Assembly (NCBI GenBank): GCA_033675545.1
Contig: JAWDGP010000459.1
Location: forward strand, 1,206,001 to 1,270,000
From: Elysia crispata
Lineage: Eukaryota; Mollusca; Gastropoda; Plakobranchidae
Reading direction: 5' to 3'
DNA: 64,000 nucleotides
Position numbers and translations under genes: made by a program. Shown here piece after piece: positions 1 to 11,200 of the stretch. The notes beneath the pieces were generated by a model. It was not told the origin of the DNA and searched no databases. It worked only from the letters and a program-made list of their open reading frames with translations. Position 1 is the first letter of the stretch, and every line of letters starts with the position of its first letter.

Positions 1-959
1 GGGGATTCAAGCTATGGGCCCGAACTGGAAGTTCTGGCATACTTCATGACTTTGATGTATATCAGGGATCAAAAGGGCTGCAGAAGAAGACAGACCTAGG
101 TGTTGGGGTGATGTTGTGATGGCCATGACAAGCAACCTTGAGACTGGGAAAAACTTCAAAATTTTTGCTGACAACTTATTTTCTAGTCTGAAGCTGGTGA
201 AAGCCCTGCGTGAAAGAGGCCTCTTGTACGTAGGGACGGTTAGAGAAAACAGGCTCAAAGGGTACGGTCTAAAAGCTGAAAAAGTGATGAAGAAAGAAGG
301 TCGTGGAGCTATGAACAGTAAAGTTGATGTTGCATCAAATGTCGTTGCTGTCCGTTGGTTCAACAACAAAAAAGTAGACATGATTTCATCTTTCATTGGC
401 GTCGAACCAGTCAACGATGTCAAGCGATACGACAAGAAGGCACAAAAGAAAATTGACATTCTCTGCCCTGCAATCATCCAAGAGTACAATCAACACATGG
501 GGGGGTGTGGATCTGCTTGACTGTTTGGTGTCATTGTACAAGTTCTCACCGAAATCTAGGCGATGGTACATGTACATTTTTTACCATACAGTTTCTATGA
601 TTGTAGTCACATCCTGGCTATGGTACCGCAGCCACTGCATCCTTCTGAAGGAAAAGCCAATGAAACTCTCAAGCTTCCAAGGCCAGCTTGCCTGCGCACT
701 TGTGAATTTCCGCCGCCTTCCAGGTCGCCCTTCCAACAGCTCTCCACCTCCTGTGCCGGCAGTGAGAACTGCTGCTGAACATGCTCCAACAACCAAAGTT
801 CGCATCGACATGGTGGGCCATTTACCGGAGTGGGGGACACGCATACGATGCAAAATGCCTTTCTACACTGCAAAATCATCAGTCAAGTGCACAAAATGCA
901 ATGTCCACCTTTGCCTGAACAAAGACAGAAACTGTTTTTTAGACTTTCATACCAACTAA
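1..959 (+). pseudogene. piggyBac-type transposase, truncated by the window edge and frameshifted
   Basis: A DDE transposase remnant of the piggyBac (PGBD) family, which cuts and pastes DNA at TTAA sites. Reading begins in one frame with the family signature DFDVYQG (about bases 48-68), shifts near base 110 to a frame with IFADNLFSS (second catalytic Asp context) and GTVRENR, then shifts again at a run of seven G at 499-505. Removing one G would put MGGVDLLD, the third catalytic Asp motif, in frame. The last part, to the TAA at 957-959, holds the cysteine-rich C-terminal zinc domain (RIRCK...VKCTKCNVHLC...CFLDFH). The N-terminal half lies left of the window. Two frameshifts make it non-functional as read, though a homopolymer sequencing error could explain the second. 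Family assignment is firm; subfamily is not determined. Confidence 0.85.
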
Positions 960-1120
960 GTATTCCCACTGTGCCATATCTGGCCACTCGTCTCAAATGC
1001 CCCGCGTGCCTTATTTGGCACATTTTGTAACTCATTAATTAATACATTTTGAATTAAAACAAAGATATATATTGTTATATTACTTCATATTAAGCATGTT
1101 GTGTAATGTTCATAATTTTG

Positions 1121-1157
1121 GCACAGGTATTTCTATGCTTGGGCACTAGAGGGTTAA
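1121..1157 (+). mobile_element. Terminus of the piggyBac element with TTAA target site
   Basis: About 160 bases after the transposase stop, the sequence GGGCACTAGAGGG runs directly into TTAA (1154-1157). Read inward from the right this is TTAA-CCCTCTAGTGCCC, the expected arrangement for a piggyBac end: a CCC start next to a TTAA duplication. The other end is outside the window, so TIR pairing cannot be tested here. Confidence 0.7.
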
Positions 1158-2339
1158 ATTGAATAAATTTTATATCTAGCGTTTACTCCAGAAAACTAAG
1201 ACGCCGCAAAATATCCTATCGAATCAAAATTTTTGGGTTTGTTAGAGCCCAAATCTTTCTCAGAATGAGTTCATTCTATTTAAAGTTTTTTAATAGTTTA
1301 TGAAGAGAAAACTTCAGTTAGTTGGAAAAAAGGTTATGTTGAGTCAGAGGCCTTCGATGCAAGGTTTACTGTACAAATTTCAATTAATTTCAAGTCTATT
1401 TTTTCATCCCAAAGACTTAAAAATGATTGTATTGTTCATGCATTGCAATTATTTTTTTTTTTTTGGGGGGGGGGGGGGGGGGAATCAGCAAATCTCTGGG
1501 TGGGAGTGCAGTGTTATAATCCATCAGTGTCGACACTATTGCTTGAATTGAAATGCAACCTAAAACTAAAGCAGACCTCAAGACTCCTTATTTCCAAGCG
1601 CAATTTAGTGAAATTGCATCTCCTACACAGTGACTGATATGATCCCATCATATACAAGCGAATGAGTAAATTATTCACACCAAATTCGCCCTTTCAAATG
1701 AGCTGACAACATGCAACTGCCGACTCCAAGTCTAATGAAAGCTGGAGTTTTGAACAAAGCCCATGCACTAAACAGATTAGGTGTTATGATGCTGTGCACT
1801 ACAGCACTTTTTTAAAGAGGCCTGTACTAAGTCAATCATTAGGAAGATAGCAGAAGTAAGGTTTCCAATTGTCTGCTACACTCACTATGACTAATGTTAA
1901 AATTACTGAATTAGTAAAGTATCACTACTGTGCACTATTCATTATTGAATATTTGGTAAATGACAATTTTCAAATAAGTAAAAACAGCATGTCTTGCGAG
2001 AGGAAATGAGAAAATTTCTGTTGAGGCCAATACACTTTTCTCTTTCATTAGATTTATGCACTAACTGCTTGAAATTCTTTCTCCAGGCAAACAGATTATT
2101 GCAGTTTATGAAAGACAAAAAAACATTATTTGGAGGTAACATTCTGAATAGGAAATACACGCACATATAATTTACTCTTGGACATTTATAAGAGGCAAAT
2201 AAAAGATGCATTTTGTCTCCAATTAAGTATAGAATGATAGTACATATATAACCAGTAAACCAGGACACACACACACACACAGGAGAAACAAATTCTTGGA
2301 CAATTAACCCAAACTAAGGTATGAAGGAGTCTGTGCAAA
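1158..2339. other. AT-rich spacer between the piggyBac element and RPL22
   Basis: I see no gene here. It contains a T13-G18 homopolymer junction at 1452-1482 and a short CA repeat near 2270-2280. The small ORFs have no recognisable motif. Confidence 0.5.
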
Positions 2340-2345
2340 TTTATT
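2340..2345 (-). terminator. Candidate polyadenylation signal of RPL22
   Basis: TTTATT on the plus strand reads AATAAA on the minus strand, about 48 bases after the RPL22 stop codon. The short 3' UTR is typical of ribosomal protein genes. The cleavage site is not defined. Confidence 0.6.
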
Positions 2346-2392
2346 ATCCCTAGAAATGGACAACTAACAAAAGAATCAATAGGATTCCACAC

Positions 2393-2534
2393 TTAGTCCT
2401 CCTCCTCTTCTTCATCATCTTGATTGATCTGGAAGTATCGAAGTTCAAAAGCTTCTTTGGAAGAGGCAACCACACGCAGCCAGTCTCGCAGATTGTTTTT
2501 CTTCAGGTATTTCTTAGTCAAGTACTTCAGATAC
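2393..2534 (-). CDS. RPL22: RPL22 coding exon 4
   Basis: Starts after a TAATAG acceptor and completes the split Arg codon of SKR, then encodes [14 protein letters not shown] through the acidic C-terminus. Stop TAA is at 2395-2393. Confidence 0.96.
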
Positions 2535-5211
2535 CTATTACAAAAGAAAGAAAAAAGAATGAGAACTCTATATTATGAAGAGAAGTGTCATTCAACTGCA
2601 AAGAATAAATATTTTGTTTATCAATATCATTGAAGTCTAACTCAAAGCCTTTCATTGATACTGGCACTCTAGGAAACACTCACTTTTCCATAAGGACTAT
2701 ATTACAATTTACATCTATGGTTTGTGTAGGCAATATTTATGAACTGAATGTATGTGCCTTGGCTGTACAATGACAGAGAAAAAAGAGAAATATCTGTTAT
2801 AAACAGCGAGGCAGGTGTAATCTATGGCCAGGGTCACAACACAGCTGCACAAAACAGCAGCTGGTCTTGGTATTTGGCCAAATGTGAGCAAATGTTTTTT
2901 TTTTTTTTTGGGGGGGGGGGGGGGGGCATAATTTGTATTTCATATAATTTGATATGAAAATATAAATATATAATTTCTCGGAATATTTCAACTGAAGGTT
3001 GATAGTATAAAACTGGACACAGTTATAGAATTTATTCTAGATTGACCATTTATAACCCATTACAACTGATTATTGTGATGAGGGATCCACTCTTTATTTC
3101 CAAAATACATAAACAGGAAGTTAGAAACAAGATGGATAAAGTTAACATTTTTTTTTGCACCAAGGTGTTGACTTTATTCCACTGTATATCTTAAAAATTC
3201 TTAAAGGCACAAAAAAGTTTAAAATAAAAAGATAAATAATAAAAGAAATTTTACTACATGTTAAATCATGGCTTTATCTCTGCCTTTAATTGAAATTAAC
3301 AAAAAAAAAAAAAAAAAAAACAGAGCAAGTACCCATATTTAGTTTCAAATTCAGCGAAGGGCTCAAAAATTGATGACTATTCTTGCTATGGTTTATTTTT
3401 CCTAAATCTATTTGTATGAATGCAGAACATCATAAAGGGTCCTACATAATCTGTTAAGCTGCCAGTGCCATAATCTCTTGAAATATTAGTTTATGTCAAA
3501 ATCTAAATATATATATATATATATATATGTATATACATATGTATATATATCTACTTAGACTATTACATATTTCAAGTGATTCAAGACATGCAAAAGGCAG
3601 GACCAAGCTGAAAAATTAATTCGGTCCACTTTGATCAACATCAGAAAGATACTGTTATATATTAGCAAGTATGAGAAGGGCATGCAGAAATCTCTCAGTG
3701 ATTAAACCATCATTCTCGGCTTATACTGACCACAAGCTTTTTTACCAGACCTAGAAATATTAAAAACAAAGGTAGAGAGACAAAGCCCAGTAGCGTTAGG
3801 CTGTTCTAATTTAATGTCTATTAGACTTGAAAGATGTAATCAGTAATGTATCTATACTCTACAGTTGCAAAATATAAATTTCTACAACCTTATCAGTAAA
3901 GATATTACAATTTATGGCCAGGGTCACAGTACAGCTGCATGTGAGAGCAGCTAACCTTGGTATTTGGCCAGACTACCTGCATTATGAGCAAGAAAATAAG
4001 GACACTCATTTTCACCAGAACAGATTCCACATACAGTGCCCTCCACTCAATTCGACATAACAAATAAGTCCTTCAGGAATAAATTCCTTTGTTCAGTACT
4101 AATAGTAATAGTAATACATTCCCCCCAAATTGCATTTTGGTCAGATGATTTCTCCTAATTCGAAGGAATTTTCACTATTATTTGGTATCCAAATCATCCC
4201 AAATGCCATTTAATTTTTAGCCTAGCGACAAGTTAGATCTAAAGGTCTGTAGTGTGTGGACCAAAGCAACTCAAGACGAATTTGTGTGAGAAGAAAAGGG
4301 AGAGGTGTTGGATGCACAGGAAACAGTACAGAGACAAGCACCCTTGTAAAAAAAAATGTAAATTTTAATAGTATCGCCTCATTCGACGAAATTTTATTGG
4401 TCCCTTAAGTGTCGACATATCAGGTGTGCACTGTATATATTTGACGCTTGTACAAAAGAAAACCAATGGTTTGAAGCACATTTCTCACTTTATTCATGAA
4501 AATTCTTTACTGGCTTAGTTAAATTCCTCATGACAATCACTACTGCCTGGACTTAAATAGCGAGCTGTTTTATTTCAGATGGGAGATTTATGGTTTCATC
4601 TTTGTGAGTCAAAATGATATATTTACTATTAAATACAGGATAGCTCAAAGTCATGCTGTTTAAGATTTTGGTTTGAAATAAAAATGGTGGTTTAAATTTT
4701 GTTCAGTGCTGTTTCTGCTACTAGAGATCCCATATCAGGTAGATTTAAGACAGAGGTGCCTACCCCTACCTATGCCTTTCAGGGAAACCACCCACCAAAA
4801 TCAGGGACAAAGCACAACCATCAGAGCTGTCACTCTTCAGGAAAAGAAAATCTGAATGATTCTGCCAAAAAAAATCTGAATGATAGCTTAATTTTGTCTT
4901 TTACATCTACGCAGCATACATTACAATAGCTATGTCTAAAATCTGATAAATACAAGGTTTCTTAGATTGCAATTCTTTCATGGTGAATGTGAAAAGTTCA
5001 AACTAAACCATACCTCCTTCAGTCTAAATCAAGTACTTTATGCTTTACAATACTTTTCAGAAGCTCAAATTGGATGGCATTAGCATTATGCAGCATTTGA
5101 TGAATTAAAAAAGAGCAGAGATGCCAACTCAGTGTGGAAAGTGTACAACACAGCTTCAAAAGATTTATATTTACATTAACAAGAATACTCCTTACCAAAA
5201 GTTTACAAATA

Positions 5212-5242
<31 letters not shown>

Positions 5243-8200
5243 ACAGATCTGATTCTAGATATTTTTTACATGATTATTGGCCTTAGAATATATTGACGAT
5301 CTTACGAATTTTGTTAGATCCAGGTGTTGAAAACTTAACTAAATATTTCATGAGGAACAGATTGACAACTTACTGGAAATTTGTTATATTTTACTTTAAA
5401 TAAATAATCTAAAGAGCGTAATTCACTCTATTGTTCAATCCCTTCACTGAGAAACAGGTCAATTTAACTACAAAAATTACATTGTAACGATGAGGTTTGT
5501 TAACCTAATCTAGAGCTACATTAGATAAAATGATCAAAATCACAGATTTTGTCCAGATTGAAAAGCTTGCATCGCTTGATCATGACTCCAAACCAGAAAT
5601 GTTATTACAAATCTAAATCTAGATTTAGATATAGATCTGGTTTAAGGTTACTCTTTACATTTCAGACTTGTGTTGGAATTAACGGTGTGTCATGATGTGA
5701 CGATGGAGATGATGATAAAATGCAGACGAATAAGCGATAAGTAAACAACTCCACAGAATCAATATTAGGGATGGTTACAACTAAAATATTAGTGCAAATT
5801 CCGACGCCGCATTTGATGATATAATAAAAAAAACAATATCAATATTTAGTACAACTATATCGTCCACATGTATTGTTTCACACAGGCTGTCGGTCACAAA
5901 TTAAGGTACTGTCTGTCGATCTTGTAGAAAAAAAGTGAAATTTTTAAATCTTCAGGGTGAAAGTTAACCTTCAGAAAAAAACCTGAATTTTTCCTAAATT
6001 CTGAAAATGACCAAATTTCAGTAAAAATGGGAATGAATCTGATTGAATGGCAGGTCGGGACTATGGGAATTTAAAAAAAAAAAAACACATCAGTCTTTGC
6101 TTATTTCATTTACAGCACTGATAAAATCAACCGTACAACTGTTGAAAACAAATAAGCTAGGACTAAAGTATAAAAGGAATATTAATACCAGAGATGAGAA
6201 CTGGACACACAATTTTTTAAATGAACTTTTTAAAATCGGTCACTGCTAGTGGCCTAGGCAGGAGCATTCTCTCTCTCTACACCCCCCCCCCCTTTCCCTC
6301 AAGCTCCTTTTTTTTTTTTTGTGCTCAGACTAGGTAGGAGTTTGAATAACCTGTTGTAGCTCATCTGCAAGTCTTCCTGTGTCCCCCCAAATGTTAGTTG
6401 TTAATGCTTTCTGTACATGTATTTTATTGGCTCAGCTCAGGCACCATAAAAGCTTACTTATCAGAGTATACATAAAGTCCTATATTCTGGCTTAAATATT
6501 GCACTTCTTATCTTTTCTTTTAAAAAGACATTTGAGCTGAATATGATAAATGATAAGGTCTAGAACGTCTCACTAGGCCCTGCCTGGCCATGAAAAAAAA
6601 AATAAGTCTAACATTTAGATCTAGAATTATAATTATTTACCTTGGAATGAAAATCACCTTTTCTTGAGCAAAAAAAAAAAAAAAAAAAATGAAAACCACC
6701 ACCACGATCTAGACCTGTAATAATAGTCTCATGTCATACCCGGTTTTGATTAACTATCTAGATCTAGCGAAATTTAGGATTTCCCATTCGAACTACATAC
6801 TCGACAAGATTTAGAATTTATCTGGACAATAGAAACTGCCTAGTCGCATTAACTATTGTCAGATGAAGAAATAAGAATGATTCTTTATAGAAGAACTTGA
6901 TGGGACTGATATCGTGCACAGTTTCAACTATAATACGAATCTTGATACTGGAATTGAAATATAAATAATAAAAAAAATACACGATATCGATATAATATAT
7001 ATCGCTCAGTTTTATACCTTCCCACAGGTTGATACTCAACAGAAAACTATCGTTCTCTTCGTAGAATTATATTTTCTGTTGTTTTTTTTTGGTAGGCTTG
7101 TTGGGTTGTGCTAATAATCTGGAAAAATAAACCCAACTGATTATAATTGTTTACTTTAGGTCAGTCCAAATGCTAACACAAAAAAAAAAAAGTTGGGATT
7201 TTGAGGGTAAATACGAGTTTCCAGGTTATAACAACAAATCCAGGAGTTTCCCGGGTTTACCCGGACCATAGGCACCTCTGTTTAACCCTTTGCTGTTTAT
7301 ATTAGGCGGCGGCCATTTTGAATGTTAGGTTCAGCTTCCTGGTAACAGGGACACCCTTGTTTGTTTACATTTTTTTGGTCAGATGAGGGCTCTACAGGGG
7401 GGTTCTAGAAAATAAGCTGTAGTTAGGCCCATATGGATATTAAAGCTATGAAATTTTGATAACTTGCATACAATTGAATGTGCTTAATAATGAAACTGGT
7501 TTCGAAGAGTTTTCAGTACGTTTTAGTATTATTTTTTTATCATTTTTCTTCATTTTCATTTGAATCCCTTGCATACAGATTCACTAGAATGAACACCCCC
7601 TCCCCCCCCCAAAAAAAAAAAAAAAATCAAGAGACTGTACAGAGTGACACAAATTCAAGAGGAAAAAAAGACATAGACATTGTCAATAAAAAGGGAACAG
7701 TCCAACTTACTTTTCTTAGACTTTGTTTTCATAAACCCTAACACACTAAACAGCCTAGGCCTACAAAATAAATTTCATAAGAGATAGCACTGAGCAGAAG
7801 CTAGAAGATAAAAAAAAAAATTCTAAATCTTATTCACACACATTATAAACATCAGATCAACCTGCTTTTTTTTTTAACAAAGCATAACTTTTTTAGGGCA
7901 CTAGCTCACGAAACTGAAAATGTCATGCGCGAAATATATAAATTTAGCTTCCATCATCATAGTGAAGACGCTTTGCATGCAAAGCAAAATATTCTTGATC
8001 TTCCATCTATTCATATCTATCTAGATCTAGATGTAGAATCTAAGATTTGTTTTTTTCTTCTTCACATTTCTAAGTGAGCGAAACTAAGCTAGGCTATGTA
8101 GGAGCAGAATTGGGATGTGAACTTTAGCAACATGAAACATCGAACCGATCTCTCGTTTATAATTTAAAATTAACTTTTTAACTAGTTTTACTTTGCTTTA

Positions 8201-11200
8201 TTTCTCCTATATCATAAGTTGTCCAAGAAGTACATTCCCCCGGACTTAATATCTAGCCAAGATTCTAGACCTATATTCTCTGGAACTGGAGTCTAGATCT
8301 AGATCTAGAATCTAGACCTAGATCTAGACTCTATATATTTTCGCTCCAACTTATTTATACTCTTTCAATAAAGGATCGGGGCTGGTATCAATATTAGACT
8401 CAAAGTCTAGCTCAGTGTCGCTATCTGGAGTGTCCATGGTCAAACAAAGATAATGAACGTCACAAAGTCAGAACAAGAAAAGCTATGTGTAGAGCTAGAT
8501 CTAGTCAGAACAAACGTTGCAAGACTGAGTGTTAGGGCTTCCCCGTGCTTTCTATGTCAGGGAATCCCGTGTTATTCTGGGTCGAAGCTATTCAACTATA
8601 ATTAGAATGTTGCAATTTTCTATTTTAAGATAGGATTTACCCCAGCTTTCGTCCAAAATAGAACCCTCAAACAAAGAAAAACGCCAAGGCCGTATTTGGC
8701 CGGCTTAACCCGTAGCCAGATATATGTATAGCACGGCCGCTTTTGGCCGGGTTAAACAGGAGGCTCGCTTCCATTTTAGACCGGTTTAAACGGCAAAGGG
8801 TTAAGGCTTGATCCTTATATAATTATGAAATATCTTATAGTTTGTCCATTATATATCATTTAAATACAATCATTTTTAAAATATTGGCTGTCACAATATA
8901 AGTAGATCACTAATTCACATAGTAACTAAGTAAAATATACCATAAAATTTCAAAACTTGAAGATATAAATTAGGCTTTTCAGCCTTTTTATAACATTAAT
9001 GTATTGTTCTGATGCATCGATATTTTAAAAATGTATTTCTTCAAATGACTTAAATACATCTAAATTTATTTACAAGATAAAGAGCAACAGTAAAAGACAA
9101 GCGGGTACAACAAAAAATGTGCCTTTGCTGCGTAAGTTTGCATTTGAAAATATTTTTTATAGGACTGGGAGTGCTCAGAATTTCATGGATACATGCTCAG
9201 AACTAACTTTAGGTTATAAAAAGTTTAACGGCTTTTGACAACATTATGAAGAGTTTTAAAATGAACCCCCCCCCCAAAAAAAAAACTCAAAAAAAAAAAA
9301 AAACCCAGTAATGCATACCTTTTTGAAAAGGGGATCTCACTGGTCAGGTTGATTTTATTCTTCTGCAGCTCCAGGGTTATGTTGTTACCGAAGTTGCCAG
9401 TCTTGCCGTCAACCTTGATTCTCTCTTGTAGGTATTTCTCCTATTGAAAAGAAAAAAAAGGGCAATGGCCACAGCGTGGCAAAGCCACGAAGGCCGTATT
9501 AGGGAAGGTGACCCTAATAGCTCACTAGGGAAGGCAACCCTAGTGAGGCAGCTTCATTAAGTACAAATTAACACAAGAAACATGCAATCTATCACCAAGC
9601 AATCCTATTGTAGGCCAAACTTGAACACAAATCCCACTATATTGTTTAAGATTACAACTAAAAACTGACCTTCAGGCACAGTCAAAAGTGTTCTTTTATG
9701 ATCTGCCACAAATTTGCTTAGAAGTGAAAGAAAAAGATCAATGGTCTATGAAACTTACACACATGCTTTACAATTTTGACTATGTGGCCTATGATTAGTC
9801 CGCCCGGATTGAAAACATTCATACGATTAGAACAGCAAATGGTATTCCCCTGTAGAAAGCCTTAAGTGAGTATTCATTTGATTCTGATTGCTTCTTAGTT
9901 GCACAAGCATAGTTCTCATCCAAGCAAATGCACTTTCTTTGAGTGCATAAGAATTTGATTGCCATTGATACAATTTTTTTTAACTTAATATGTGCAGTTG
10001 TAAACAGTTGCATCAACTATTATCTATAATGTACTCCTTTGCTTTTGGCAAATTATTGCACTCCTTCATATACATAATTTTGTATTTCATTTATATTAAA
10101 AACGTTTTTTTTTTTACCCCATAAAGGTTTAATATCACTACAAAAAAGAAATCACACTGAACTCACAAAGCTAGTTGCATCCATAATGCCATCTTCAACA
10201 GGGTGGGTGCAGTCAATCATGTAGTGACGCGTAGTCTTCTTTTTCTTACCACCCTTACCAGAACTGACTTTAGCGGGACGCTTCACTGTTTTCTGTAATG
10301 AAGTCAAATCATTTTCAATGAGTTAAAAAAAAATAAACATCCATTTTTCAAATATTGATAAATGTATTTGATAGCTAAAAAAAAAAAAAAAATATATATA
10401 TATATAGATATATCAAATATAAATATTTCAAATATTGATACATGTATTTGATAGCTGTTTTTTTTTCTTTTTTCTTTTTCAGTAATACTTCCTTATTATT
10501 GATATACAGCAAAAACTTGCATTTGAGATCACAATACTTGCAAGAGCACGATGACCCTAACCACTCTATTCTCAAGATTACTCATCTTTGGCGCTAACAG
10601 ACACTTTTGTTTAAGACTTAGGTGACGAAGAAACTTTGGAAGTCTATCGAAGTCAACCATCAACTTTTGGTGTCACACTGAAGCTTTGACTTAGAAAGCA
10701 TAGAATTTCTTCATTTTCACCAAAACAGACCTTGAAACAAACTAACTTTAGACTAGATGGCACTACATTGTTTAACCTACACCATTAACTGCAAGATTTC
10801 ACTGTTGCCATAGGGGGGGGGGGGGAATAATGAGATAATGATCAAACTGCTTGCAGATCTTAACAAGAAAATAACTTTAGCAAAAAAAAAAAAAAAGGGA
10901 AATATGAAGCAATATCACATACGGACCATTTCACTGAAAAAAAATTAACATGGGAAACAATGAAGTCCACATGGTAATAAACGACAGGGAAAACCTGATG
11001 TCATCCATCACTGTCAGGTGACAGGTCGGCCCCTGCACTGCGGTGGTCGCTTACTGCACATGCTAGTGCAGTGGTATGCAACAACTTTGTAATACAAAAG
11101 AAATTTCTCCATCTTTACATCACAATATCTCCAAAACTATTCGCAGCATAAACATCCTTGTAACTTGTTTATTTAACAGTTGTATTAAGACATTAAATTT

